From NCBI GenBank assembly GCA_946183715.1, contig CAMHDB010000033.1:1-11101 (forward strand): a DNA stretch of 11,101 nt, given 5' to 3'. This document shows positions 5,292 to 10,841 of the stretch, in pieces. The position numbers were made by a program, and so were the translations under genes. Numbering within the stretch: position 1 is the first letter of the stretch; each line of letters begins with the position of its first letter. The notes under the pieces are model-generated. The model ran no database searches. It saw nothing but the letters and a program-made list of their open reading frames with translations, and was not told where the DNA came from. Source of the DNA: an uncultured Oscillibacter sp. (GTDB lineage: Bacteria; Bacillota; Clostridia; Oscillospirales; Oscillospiraceae).

Positions 5292-6680
5292 TTATTCGAC
5301 CGCGTAGCCCCGGCTCTTGATGACCTTCACCACGTCATTGACGTACTGCCAGCACAGCGCGCCGGTTTCGGCCTCCACCATGACGCGCACGAGCGGCTCC
5401 GTGCCCGATTCCCGGACTAAAATCCGCCCGCTGTCGCCGAGCGCGGCTTCCACATTCCGCACGCTTTCCAGTACGGCCTCGTCGGCCATCGCGGCGGCCT
5501 TGTCGTGTACCTCCACGTTTACGAGCAGTTGCGGGTAAATCGTCAGGCCCTCGCTTAGTTTGCTCATGGGGCAGTTTTTCGCGCACAGGACTTCCATCAG
5601 CTTCAGGGACGTTAAAATGCCGTCCCCGGTGTTGGCGTACTTCGTGAAGATGATGTGCCCGGACTGCTCCCCGCCGAGGCGGCAGTTGTGCTTGACCATG
5701 TACTCGTACACGTACTTGTCGCCCACGGCGGTTTTTGCGTAGCCGATTCCGGCGGCGTCGAGGGCTTTGTAGAGCCCGAAATTGCTCATGACGGTCGTGA
5801 CGATGGTGTTGACGACGAGCTTGCCGCGCTCCTGCATGTACTTCCCGTAGATGTACAGGATGTGGTCGCCCGTGATGACCTGCCCCTTCTCGTCGACGCA
5901 CAGACAGCGGTCGGCGTCGCCGTCGTAGGCGAAACCCACGTCGCACTGGTTTTCGACGACGAACCTTTGCAGGCCTTCCAGATGGGTAGACCCGGCGTTT
6001 TCGTTGATATTCAGGCCGTTAGGCTCCGCGTTGATGACGAGGGTTTTCGCGCCGAGGGCCTCAAAGACGGCTTTCGCCTCTTCCCAAGCCGCGCCGTTTG
6101 CGCAGTCGAGGGCGACGGTCTTGCCCTTGAAGGAGTACATGCCCAGCGAAATCAGGTAGCCCATGTAGCGGTTGCGCCCGCTGGTATAGTCGACCGACCG
6201 CCCGATTTTGTCGCGCAGGGCGAAGGGGATTTCGACCCACGTTCGCCCGAAGGCCTCCACGGAGCCGTCTAAATAGGCCTCCACGAGCGAAATCGTCTCT
6301 TCATCCATCTTTTCCCCGTGGGCGTTCAGCAGTTTGATTCCGTTGTCATGGTAGGGGTTGTGGGAGGCGGAAATCATGATTCCGCAGTCGAAGGCGTCGA
6401 CGCGGCAGATGTAGGACACGGAAGGCGTCGTGGTGACGTGGAGGAGATAGGCGTCGGCCCCGGAGGCGGTCAGGCCCGCCACGAGCGCGAACTCGAACAT
6501 ATAGGACGAGCGGCGGGTGTCCTTGCCGATGACGATACGGACATCGCCGGATTCCCCGGCGCGGCGCTTCTGTTCGCCGAAGTACCAGCCGAGGAAGCGC
6601 CCGATTCTGTAGGCGTGGTCGGCGGTCAGGGTCTTGTTGGCCTCCCCGCGAAAGCCGTCTGTTCCGAAATATTTACCCAT
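5292..6680 (-). CDS. glmM: Phosphoglucosamine mutase GlmM
   Basis: Converts glucosamine 6-phosphate to glucosamine 1-phosphate, an essential cytoplasmic step to UDP-GlcNAc for peptidoglycan. 462 residues, against about 445-450 in most GlmM proteins. Key parts: GTDGFRG (6-12), the phosphoserine loop SASHNP (104-109, active Ser106), metal-binding DGDADR (253-258), sugar-binding GGEQSGH (336-342) and the C-terminal RESGTEP phosphate-binding loop. All catalytic residues are present. The start ATG lies 3 bases behind the stop of the upstream acyltransferase gene, with GGGAGG inside that gene's end, so the two are probably translationally coupled. A phosphoglucomutase/phosphomannomutase role is the main alternative; the GTDGFRG start and the operon partner favour GlmM. 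Confidence 0.93.
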   Translation of the reverse strand: MGKYFGTDGFRGEANKTLTADHAYRIGRFLGWYFGEQKRRAGESGDVRIVIGKDTRRSSYMFEFALVAGLTASGADAYLLHVTTTPSVSYICRVDAFDCGIMISASHNPYHDNGIKLLNAHGEKMDEETISLVEAYLDGSVEAFGRTWVEIPFALRDKIGRSVDYTSGRNRYMGYLISLGMYSFKGKTVALDCANGAAWEEAKAVFEALGAKTLVINAEPNGLNINENAGSTHLEGLQRFVVENQCDVGFAYDGDADRCLCVDEKGQVITGDHILYIYGKYMQERGKLVVNTIVTTVMSNFGLYKALDAAGIGYAKTAVGDKYVYEYMVKHNCRLGGEQSGHIIFTKYANTGDGILTSLKLMEVLCAKNCPMSKLSEGLTIYPQLLVNVEVHDKAAAMADEAVLESVRNVEAALGDSGRILVRESGTEPLVRVMVEAETGALCWQYVNDVVKVIKSRGYAVE

Positions 6681-6683
6681 GAT

Positions 6684-7364
6684 TTACGAAGCCTCCCATT
6701 CTTTCTGTCTCCGGACAATCACGCCCCCGGTCTTGACGATACTGTCGGCGGGAATCACGCCGCGCACGCAGTTGACCGGGTAGACGCTCACGCGGCGGCC
6801 CAGTACGCACCCCGGATTCAGCACGGAGTTACAGCCGACCTCCACGCCGTCGCCCAGAATCGCGCCGAACTTCTTCAGGCCGGTTTCTATCGGCGGTTCG
6901 GTCTTGACGGTGACGAGCGTCTTGTCGCTCTTGACGTTGCTGGTAATGCTCCCGGCCCCCATGTGGGCGCGGTAGCCGAGGATGCTGTCGCCGACGTAGT
7001 TGTAGTGGGGCGTCTGGACTTTGTCGAAGAGAATCACGTTTTTGAGTTCGACGGAGTTGCCGACGACGCAATCGGCGCCGACGAGGGCAGAGCCGCGCAC
7101 GAACGCGCCGTGGCGGACTTCCGTCCCGGGGCCGACGACGCACGGGCCGCCCAGAAACGCCGTCGGGGCGACGACCGCCGTCTCGTGAACCCAGACGGAG
7201 GGCGAGAGCTGCTTATAGTCGGGGCCCAGCGCGGAGGCCAGCGAGAGAATGAACGCGCTGATTTCGGGCAGGGCCTCCCAAGGGAATGTAAACTTTTCCA
7301 GCAGGGGGGCCGCCAGCGTGTGCGACAGGTCCAGAAGCGCCGGAACAGTCAAGGAATCGCGCAT
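6684..7364 (-). CDS. Left-handed beta-helix acyltransferase resembling the GlmU C-terminal domain
   Basis: 226 residues. After an N-terminal helical part (about 1-50) come hexapeptide repeats of a left-handed beta-helix (from about residue 57 to 215), with TPHYNYVGDS (118-127) and MGAGSITSNVKSDK (135-148). In GlmU the matching HxxYxGD and GAGTITxN segments form the acetyltransferase active site, so His120 is the likely catalytic base. No nucleotidyltransferase domain (GxGTRM) is present, so it is not a full GlmU. Placed first in the operon and coupled to glmM, it may acetylate glucosamine 1-phosphate or a related sugar; this is inference. The start at 7362-7364 has AAAGGAG 13 bases upstream, which is long. 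The open frame to 7454 was rejected because it would cross the promoter. A serine-O-acetyltransferase or other hexapeptide enzyme is less likely. Confidence 0.85.
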   Translation of the reverse strand: MRDSLTVPALLDLSHTLAAPLLEKFTFPWEALPEISAFILSLASALGPDYKQLSPSVWVHETAVVAPTAFLGGPCVVGPGTEVRHGAFVRGSALVGADCVVGNSVELKNVILFDKVQTPHYNYVGDSILGYRAHMGAGSITSNVKSDKTLVTVKTEPPIETGLKKFGAILGDGVEVGCNSVLNPGCVLGRRVSVYPVNCVRGVIPADSIVKTGGVIVRRQKEWEAS

Positions 7365-7425
7365 AGAAGAAATCAAGCTCCTTTCGGTAAACGTCGCGAA
7401 AACAGAGAAAAAGCCATGCCGTAAT

Positions 7426-7454
7426 AGTATACAACGGCGAAAGCCGGATAGCAA
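7426..7454 (-). promoter_or_regulatory. Strong promoter of the envelope operon (acyltransferase-glmM-VanZ-COG2426-rmlA)
   Basis: On the minus strand: TTGCTA (7449-7454), a 17-base spacer and TATACT (7426-7431), with transcription starting near 7419. The spacer contains a small inverted repeat, CGGC-GAAA-GCCG on the plus strand (7435-7446). The leader to the first ATG is about 55 bases. Confidence 0.85.
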
Positions 7455-7545
7455 GTGTCATTTTAATTCGATTTTTTCCACAATCTGAAATCCGGAAGGC
7501 GTTGCTTTGGCTGTTTTCCGCCCAAGACAGACGCGAATTTCGACA

Positions 7546-7560
7546 AAAAACGCGGTTTTT
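7546..7560 (-). terminator. Weak A/T hairpin behind the ZIP transporter gene
   Basis: On the minus strand AAAAAC-CGC-GTTTTT followed by T and GTCG, about 20 bases behind the ZIP stop codon. The stem is short and poor in GC, so termination would be weak. It is the only candidate in the 215-bp gap between the ZIP gene and the next operon; apart from the promoter at 7426-7454 I see nothing else there. Confidence 0.3.
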
Positions 7561-7579
7561 ACAATATTTGGACGGCAAA

Positions 7580-8299
7580 TCAGCCGAGGGCCACGTCCAG
7601 CGCCATCATGAGCAAAAATCCCGACAAATAGCCGCAGGTTCCGGCGCGGCTCCGGGATTGCGGCGTCAGTTCCTCCACGGTGACGTAGAGCATGGCCCCG
7701 GCGGCGAAACTCAACAGCCACGGCATAAGCGACTGCGCGAACGCCGCCGCGCCCACGGAGAGCAGTCCGAACAGCGGCTCGACCGCCCCGGAGAGCGCGC
7801 CGTACAGGAATGCCCGCGCCCTGTCGCCGCGCCCGCGGCAGAGCGGAATCGACACCGCCGCGCCTTCGGGGAAGTTCTGGATTCCGATTCCGAACGCGAG
7901 CGCCGCCGCCCCCGCCACGGAACCGCACGCGCACGCCAGCCCGACGGCCATCCCTTCGGGGATATTGTGCAGGGTGATAGCAGTCAAGAGAAGCGACCCC
8001 CGACGGCGCGTGGCAGTCACGGATTCCAGCGCGGAGAGGAACACGGCCCCGGAGAGTATGCCCAGCGTGGGCGGAACCCATACCGGGAACAGCCCTTCGG
8101 CCTCCGTCTGCTCCATAGCCGGAATAAGTAAACTCCACACGGAGGCGGCTGTCATGACGCCCCCGGCGAAACCCAGCATGACTTTCTGAAATCGCGGGCG
8201 GGGCTCCCCGGGGAGAAAGAAGACCATCGCGGCCCCGAGGGCCGTCATAAGGAAAGTAAAGCCGGTGCCCAGCGCGGCCCGGCAGAGTGCCAGTTTCAT
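7580..8299 (-). CDS. ZIP-family divalent metal transporter (ZupT/GufA-like)
   Basis: Membrane protein of 239 residues with about eight hydrophobic segments. The paired metal-binding motifs of ZIP proteins are clear: HNIPEG in helix 4 (111-116) and QNFPEG in helix 5 (141-146). GGVMTAASVWSLLIPAME in helix 2 (46-63) and the GALSGAVEP stretch in helix 6 also fit. ZIP carriers bring zinc, iron or manganese into the cytoplasm. Compared with longer GufA relatives, the loop between helices 3 and 4 is short and arginine-rich (SVTATRRRGS) and lacks a histidine cluster. AAGGAGG lies 9 bases upstream of the ATG. Metal preference cannot be read from sequence. It stands alone, with a repeat-bearing upstream region. 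Confidence 0.92.
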   Translation of the reverse strand: MKLALCRAALGTGFTFLMTALGAAMVFFLPGEPRPRFQKVMLGFAGGVMTAASVWSLLIPAMEQTEAEGLFPVWVPPTLGILSGAVFLSALESVTATRRRGSLLLTAITLHNIPEGMAVGLACACGSVAGAAALAFGIGIQNFPEGAAVSIPLCRGRGDRARAFLYGALSGAVEPLFGLLSVGAAAFAQSLMPWLLSFAAGAMLYVTVEELTPQSRSRAGTCGYLSGFLLMMALDVALG

Positions 8300-8332
8300 A
8301 TGTCCCCTCCTTAAAAACGTCCTTTTCAGGAC

Positions 8333-8338
8333 AGTATA
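8333..8338 (-). promoter_or_regulatory. Probable -10 element of the ZIP transporter gene
   Basis: TATACT on the minus strand, about 35 bases upstream of the ATG. The nearest -35-like hexamer, TTGTCA inside repeat copy 1 (8359-8364), is 20 bases away, too far for a normal promoter. Activator dependence or a weak alternative -35 is possible. Confidence 0.45.
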
Positions 8339-8342
8339 AGCG

Positions 8343-8373
8343 GGGACGCGCCGCGCCGTGACAAAACCGCCGC
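8343..8373. repeat. 31-bp direct repeat, copy 1
   Basis: It matches copy 2 at 8390-8420 at 29 of 31 positions, the differences being G to A at the sixth and at the sixteenth base. The two copies are separated by 16 unrelated bases (47-bp period). Both lie between the ZIP gene and the solute-binding-protein gene, and this copy sits just upstream of the -10 of the ZIP gene. Confidence 0.9.
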
Positions 8374-8389
8374 AATACCTCCGCCGATT

Positions 8390-8420
8390 GGGACACGCCG
8401 CGCCATGACAAAACCGCCGC
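8390..8420. repeat. 31-bp direct repeat, copy 2
   Basis: Second copy of the repeat at 8343-8373. Its right end (8411-8419) is one arm of the terminator of the solute-binding-protein gene; copy 1 has the same arm but no pairing partner beside it. Confidence 0.9.
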
Positions 8421-8445
8421 GCCGGGGCTTCCGGTACGGCGGTTT
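8410..8445 (-). terminator. Terminator of the solute-binding lipoprotein gene
   Basis: AAACCGCCG (8411-8419) pairs with CGGCGGTTT (8437-8445). Within it CCGG (8422-8425) pairs with CCGG (8431-8434) after a 2-base internal loop. On the minus strand the stem is followed by TTTTGTCA. It begins 5 bases behind the stop codon at 8450-8452. Confidence 0.8.
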
Positions 8446-8449
8446 CGGT

Positions 8450-9895
8450 TTACGGTACTTCTTCGGCGGGGCCGTCCGGACGGGGCTCCCCGGCGAGTAA
8501 GGCTTCGGCGCGTTTCTGCGCGTCGTCGAGGGCCTCCGTTACCTTCTTGCGCCCCGCCATGACTTTCCAGAGTTCCTCCCCTAAAATGTCGCACATTTCG
8601 GGCCATTCCGTCAGCGACGGTACGTAGCGGCTTTGTTCGAGCGCCGTACAGAGCTTCGCGTAGTGGGGGTAGGACTTTTGCAGTTCGGGGTCTTGCAGGA
8701 CGGAGTAGCGGCAGGGCGTGAGGCCGGACGGGAGGAAATTCCGCTGAATGTTCGGGTTCGTGAGGTATTCGAGCAGGCGTTCGGCCTCCTCGGGGTGCTG
8801 ACTTCCCGCCGGAATGCCCAGCCCCCACAGGGTACAGGTGCCTGTCGCGTGGGGCTCCCCGCCGGAAGTCTCCTTGCCGGGGAAGGAAATGTACGTCGCG
8901 GCGCTTTTCGGGGAGAGGGCGTACCAGTCGGAGCGGATAAAGCCCACGGCGGCCCGCCCGCTGTCGACGGCGGAGAGCAAGTCGGAATTGGTGAGGGCCT
9001 TCCCGGTGGCGGTGAGTTCGAGGAAGAAGTTGACCGCGTCCTGAAACTTCTTCGTGTAGATGGAGGGCTTGCCGTTCTGGTCGACGAACCAGCCGTCGAA
9101 ACTGCGCAGAATCGGGAGGAAATCGAGCGTGACGCGCTCCTCGTGCGTCTGGTGGTACGCGAACCCGATTTCGCCGCGCGCTTTGGCGGCCTTGCAGACG
9201 GAAAGCAGGTTTTGCAGGCTCTGGATTCTGTCCGTAGAGCTCCCGGAGGCAATCAGCGACTGCTTATTGCACAGTAAAACCGTCGCGTTGGCGTACCACG
9301 GCGCGAGGGAATACGTACTCCCGTCGGCGCAGATGTCCATGACGGCGGGGACGAAATCGCCGTCGGGGCGGTAGCCCAGCGCGCTCAGACTTGCGAGGGC
9401 GTTCGACCTCCGGAACTCCGGCATACCGGAACTGTGTACCATGATGAGGTCACAGTCGGCGGTGCCGCCGACGAGCGCGTCGTGTAACTCGTCTCTGGAC
9501 AGCTCCCGGACTTCGCAAACGACGTGATTCCCCTGCTCAAAGGCCGGGAGTTCGGCCCGGACGGCCTCGGCCCACGCGCCCGACAGTAACGCGACTGTCA
9601 GGGGCACGGGCGGCTCCTCGGGCGTCGGCGGGATTCCGTCCGGCGTCGGCGCGGGCGCGGCGTCGACTTCGCTTTCGGCGTCGGTTTCGGTGGTGTCGGC
9701 GTCGTCGACGGCGGGCCCGGGCGTCGTGACTTCCCCGTCCGGGCCGATGACGATGGCGTTTTCGGTGTCGCCGTCGGTGACAAAGACGGCGGTCGGGCCG
9801 TCCGCGCCCCCGATGACCCCGACTGACTTGCAGGCAGTCAGAGAGCATAACAGCGTGAGAACCAGCAGACAAAGCGGTAACGTTTTCCTGTTCAT
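8450..9895 (-). CDS. Extracellular solute-binding lipoprotein with N-terminal GGADGPT motif
   Basis: 481 residues. A signal peptide ends in the lipobox LTAC, so Cys22 should be lipidated and the protein held outside the membrane. Directly behind it is VGVIGGADGPTAVFV (25-39), then an acidic, Pro/Thr/Ala-rich linker to about residue 100. The rest resembles type 1 extracellular solute-binding proteins of sugar ABC transporters: TADCDLIMVHSSGMPEF, SLAPWYANATVLLCNKQ, AVGFIRSDWYALSPKS, GLGIPAGSQHPEEAERLLEYLTNP. Such proteins hand sugars or other solutes to a permease, but no permease or ATPase gene is adjacent. The start at 9893-9895 has GGGAGG 7 bases upstream; the open frame to 9976 crosses the promoter and was rejected. 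Ligand unknown; a non-transport sensor or adhesin role is possible. Confidence 0.88.
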   Translation of the reverse strand: MNRKTLPLCLLVLTLLCSLTACKSVGVIGGADGPTAVFVTDGDTENAIVIGPDGEVTTPGPAVDDADTTETDAESEVDAAPAPTPDGIPPTPEEPPVPLTVALLSGAWAEAVRAELPAFEQGNHVVCEVRELSRDELHDALVGGTADCDLIMVHSSGMPEFRRSNALASLSALGYRPDGDFVPAVMDICADGSTYSLAPWYANATVLLCNKQSLIASGSSTDRIQSLQNLLSVCKAAKARGEIGFAYHQTHEERVTLDFLPILRSFDGWFVDQNGKPSIYTKKFQDAVNFFLELTATGKALTNSDLLSAVDSGRAAVGFIRSDWYALSPKSAATYISFPGKETSGGEPHATGTCTLWGLGIPAGSQHPEEAERLLEYLTNPNIQRNFLPSGLTPCRYSVLQDPELQKSYPHYAKLCTALEQSRYVPSLTEWPEMCDILGEELWKVMAGRKKVTEALDDAQKRAEALLAGEPRPDGPAEEVP

Positions 9896-9927
9896 AGCGC
9901 GTCCTCCCGTAATTTCATTCCGCGCAT

Positions 9928-9956
9928 AGGGTACCATATTTCCGGGAAAAATGCAA
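9928..9956 (-). promoter_or_regulatory. Promoter of the solute-binding lipoprotein gene
   Basis: On the minus strand: TTGCAT (9951-9956), a 17-base spacer and TACCCT (9928-9933). Transcription would start about 25 bases before the ATG. The -10 is a poorer match than those of the 6S RNA and glm promoters. Confidence 0.65.
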
Positions 9957-9984
9957 GAATTTTTTAGAAATAGCACAATTTGGA

Positions 9985-10016
9985 AATCAAAGCGCCCCGG
10001 CGCGAGGCCGGGACGC
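9985..10016 (-). terminator. Terminator of the CBS-domain gene
   Basis: On the minus strand GCGTCCCGGC (10007-10016) pairs with GCCGGGGCGC (9992-10001), 10 bp with one G-T pair and a 5-base loop, followed by TTTGATTT. It lies 3 bases behind the stop codon. Confidence 0.85.
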
Positions 10017-10019
10017 CGT

Positions 10020-10460
10020 TCAGCCGATATTCTCCAAGGGCCGCTCCCGTTCCTTCCCGTAGGCGAAATAGCGGAGAATGTCCTTGCGAACGATGATTCC
10101 GATGAAATGGTCGGTGTCGTCGACGACCGGGACGAAGTTCTGGTTGATGACGGAGTGCATGAGCTCCTCCATGCTCACGGTAATGCGGACGGGGCGGTAG
10201 TTGTCGACGCGGAGGATGTCCCGAATCCGCAGTTGTTCCAGATTCGCCCGGAAGCCGACACGCAGGGCCATGCGTTCGTCGAGCAGGTGCCAGAGGAAGT
10301 CGCCCTCGCTGACCGTGCCGGCGTACTGGCCGTCCCGCGTGATAACCGGAATGGCGCTGTAGCCGTTCCGGCGCATTTTCTCCAGTCCCTGACGAAAAGT
10401 GAAGTCCTCGTAGAGGTAGGCCACGCTCACCTTGGGAAGAAGAAAATAAGCAATGTTCAC
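10020..10460 (-). CDS. Two-CBS-domain protein
   Basis: 146 residues made of a CBS pair (Bateman module): the first CBS at about residues 10-60 (NGYSAIPVITRDGQYAGTVSEGD) and the second at about 80-137 (NQNFVPVVDDTDHFIGIIVRKD). CBS pairs bind adenine nucleotides or related ligands and regulate partner proteins; no enzyme or transporter domain is attached here. Clostridial relatives of the same length begin with NIAYFL-like sequences, from memory. The start is GTG (10458-10460) with GGGGG 6 bases upstream; the frame is open to 10805, but that region is regulatory DNA and lacks coding character. It is divergent from gdhA and has the same 12 bases over its ribosome binding site, so a functional or regulatory link with nitrogen metabolism is possible. 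No clear -35/-10 pair was found; TACAAT hexamers at 10500-10520 are candidates for a -10. Confidence 0.88.
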   Translation of the reverse strand: MNIAYFLLPKVSVAYLYEDFTFRQGLEKMRRNGYSAIPVITRDGQYAGTVSEGDFLWHLLDERMALRVGFRANLEQLRIRDILRVDNYRPVRITVSMEELMHSVINQNFVPVVDDTDHFIGIIVRKDILRYFAYGKERERPLENIG

Positions 10461-10496
10461 AAAATACCCCCATTCGTCTGTTTTCGGATTCGCACA

Positions 10497-10517
10497 ATTG
10501 TACACTTGTATTGTACA
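10497..10517. promoter_or_regulatory. ATTGTACA direct repeats, possible operator
   Basis: ATTGTACA occurs at 10497-10504 and 10510-10517 with 5 bases between (13-bp period). TTGTACA and TGTACAA also form an inverted repeat here, as the second copy is a TTGTACAA palindrome. The site lies 37-57 bases upstream of the CBS gene start, over its probable promoter, where a repressor would be expected to bind. Confidence 0.45.
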
Positions 10518-10530
10518 ACATCTCCGTGGA

Positions 10531-10546
10531 AATTTGTAGACAAATT
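10531..10546. promoter_or_regulatory. 16-bp palindrome AATTTGT-AG-ACAAATT, possible operator
   Basis: Perfect 7-bp arms around a central AG in the divergent CBS/gdhA intergenic region. The form (AT-rich arms, AG centre) is like the AATTTC-AG-GAAATT palindrome at 10720-10733. Confidence 0.45.
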
Positions 10547-10651
10547 GTGAAATTCCCGCGCGCGGGGCGTAGAATTTCAGGGGTGCCGTTTGTGCGTTTC
10601 GCCGAACGGCGGAAAGAACCGTCACGGCGGCGGAAAGTTGGAATCCGGGCG

Positions 10652-10665
10652 TTTTCCCGGGAAAA
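10652..10665. repeat. 14-bp perfect palindrome TTTTCCCGGGAAAA
   Basis: Perfect dyad without spacer in the middle of the CBS/gdhA intergenic region. As RNA it would not form a stable hairpin because it has no loop, so a DNA-binding site is the better guess. Next to it, short direct repeats of GGCGGAAAG occur at 10608-10616 and 10629-10637 (21-bp period). Confidence 0.4.
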
Positions 10666-10719
10666 ACAATGTCACGGCATTTTGTCTTTGCGGGGCGTAA
10701 AGGGCGGCTTTTTTGTGAA

Positions 10720-10765
10720 AATTTCAGGAAATTGCGCCGCCGTCCGCCCGCGATTTCAGGAAATT
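10720..10765. promoter_or_regulatory. Paired ATTTCAGGAAATT sites upstream of the gdhA promoter
   Basis: The 13-mer ATTTCAGGAAATT occurs at 10721-10733 and again at 10753-10765, a period of 32 bp, close to three helical turns. The first copy extends to the perfect palindrome AATTTC-AG-GAAATT (10720-10733). A shorter form, ATTTCAGG, is at 10574-10581. The second copy ends 6 bases before the -35 of gdhA, where an activator would sit. The regulator is unknown. Confidence 0.6.
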
Positions 10766-10771
10766 TCCTTC

Positions 10772-10800
10772 TTGTGCGCGCGGCCTCATTTCTGTATAAT
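10772..10800 (+). promoter_or_regulatory. Promoter of gdhA
   Basis: TTGTGC (10772-10777), a 17-base spacer and a perfect TATAAT (10795-10800). Transcription would start near 10807, giving a leader of about 35 bases to the ATG. Confidence 0.85.
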
Positions 10801-10841
10801 CTCACAGGATATCCGAGAATAAACCGAATGGGGGTAACAGT

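Noticed and set aside
6318..7424. 368-residue plus-strand open frame
   Set aside because: It is antisense to glmM and the acyltransferase gene and its sequence (rich in V, G, D, A, H and R) resembles no protein I know.
8343..8420. CRISPR array
   Set aside because: There are only two repeat units, the spacer is 16 bases, and no cas gene is near.
7458..8828. 456-residue minus-strand open frame
   Set aside because: It runs across the ZIP gene in another frame, the repeats and the end of the solute-binding gene, and is rich in R, G and A as usual for shadow frames.
10461..10805. N-terminal extension of the CBS protein to 10805
   Set aside because: It would cover the palindromic control region, has no ribosome binding site at its start, and the GTG at 10458-10460 has a good one.
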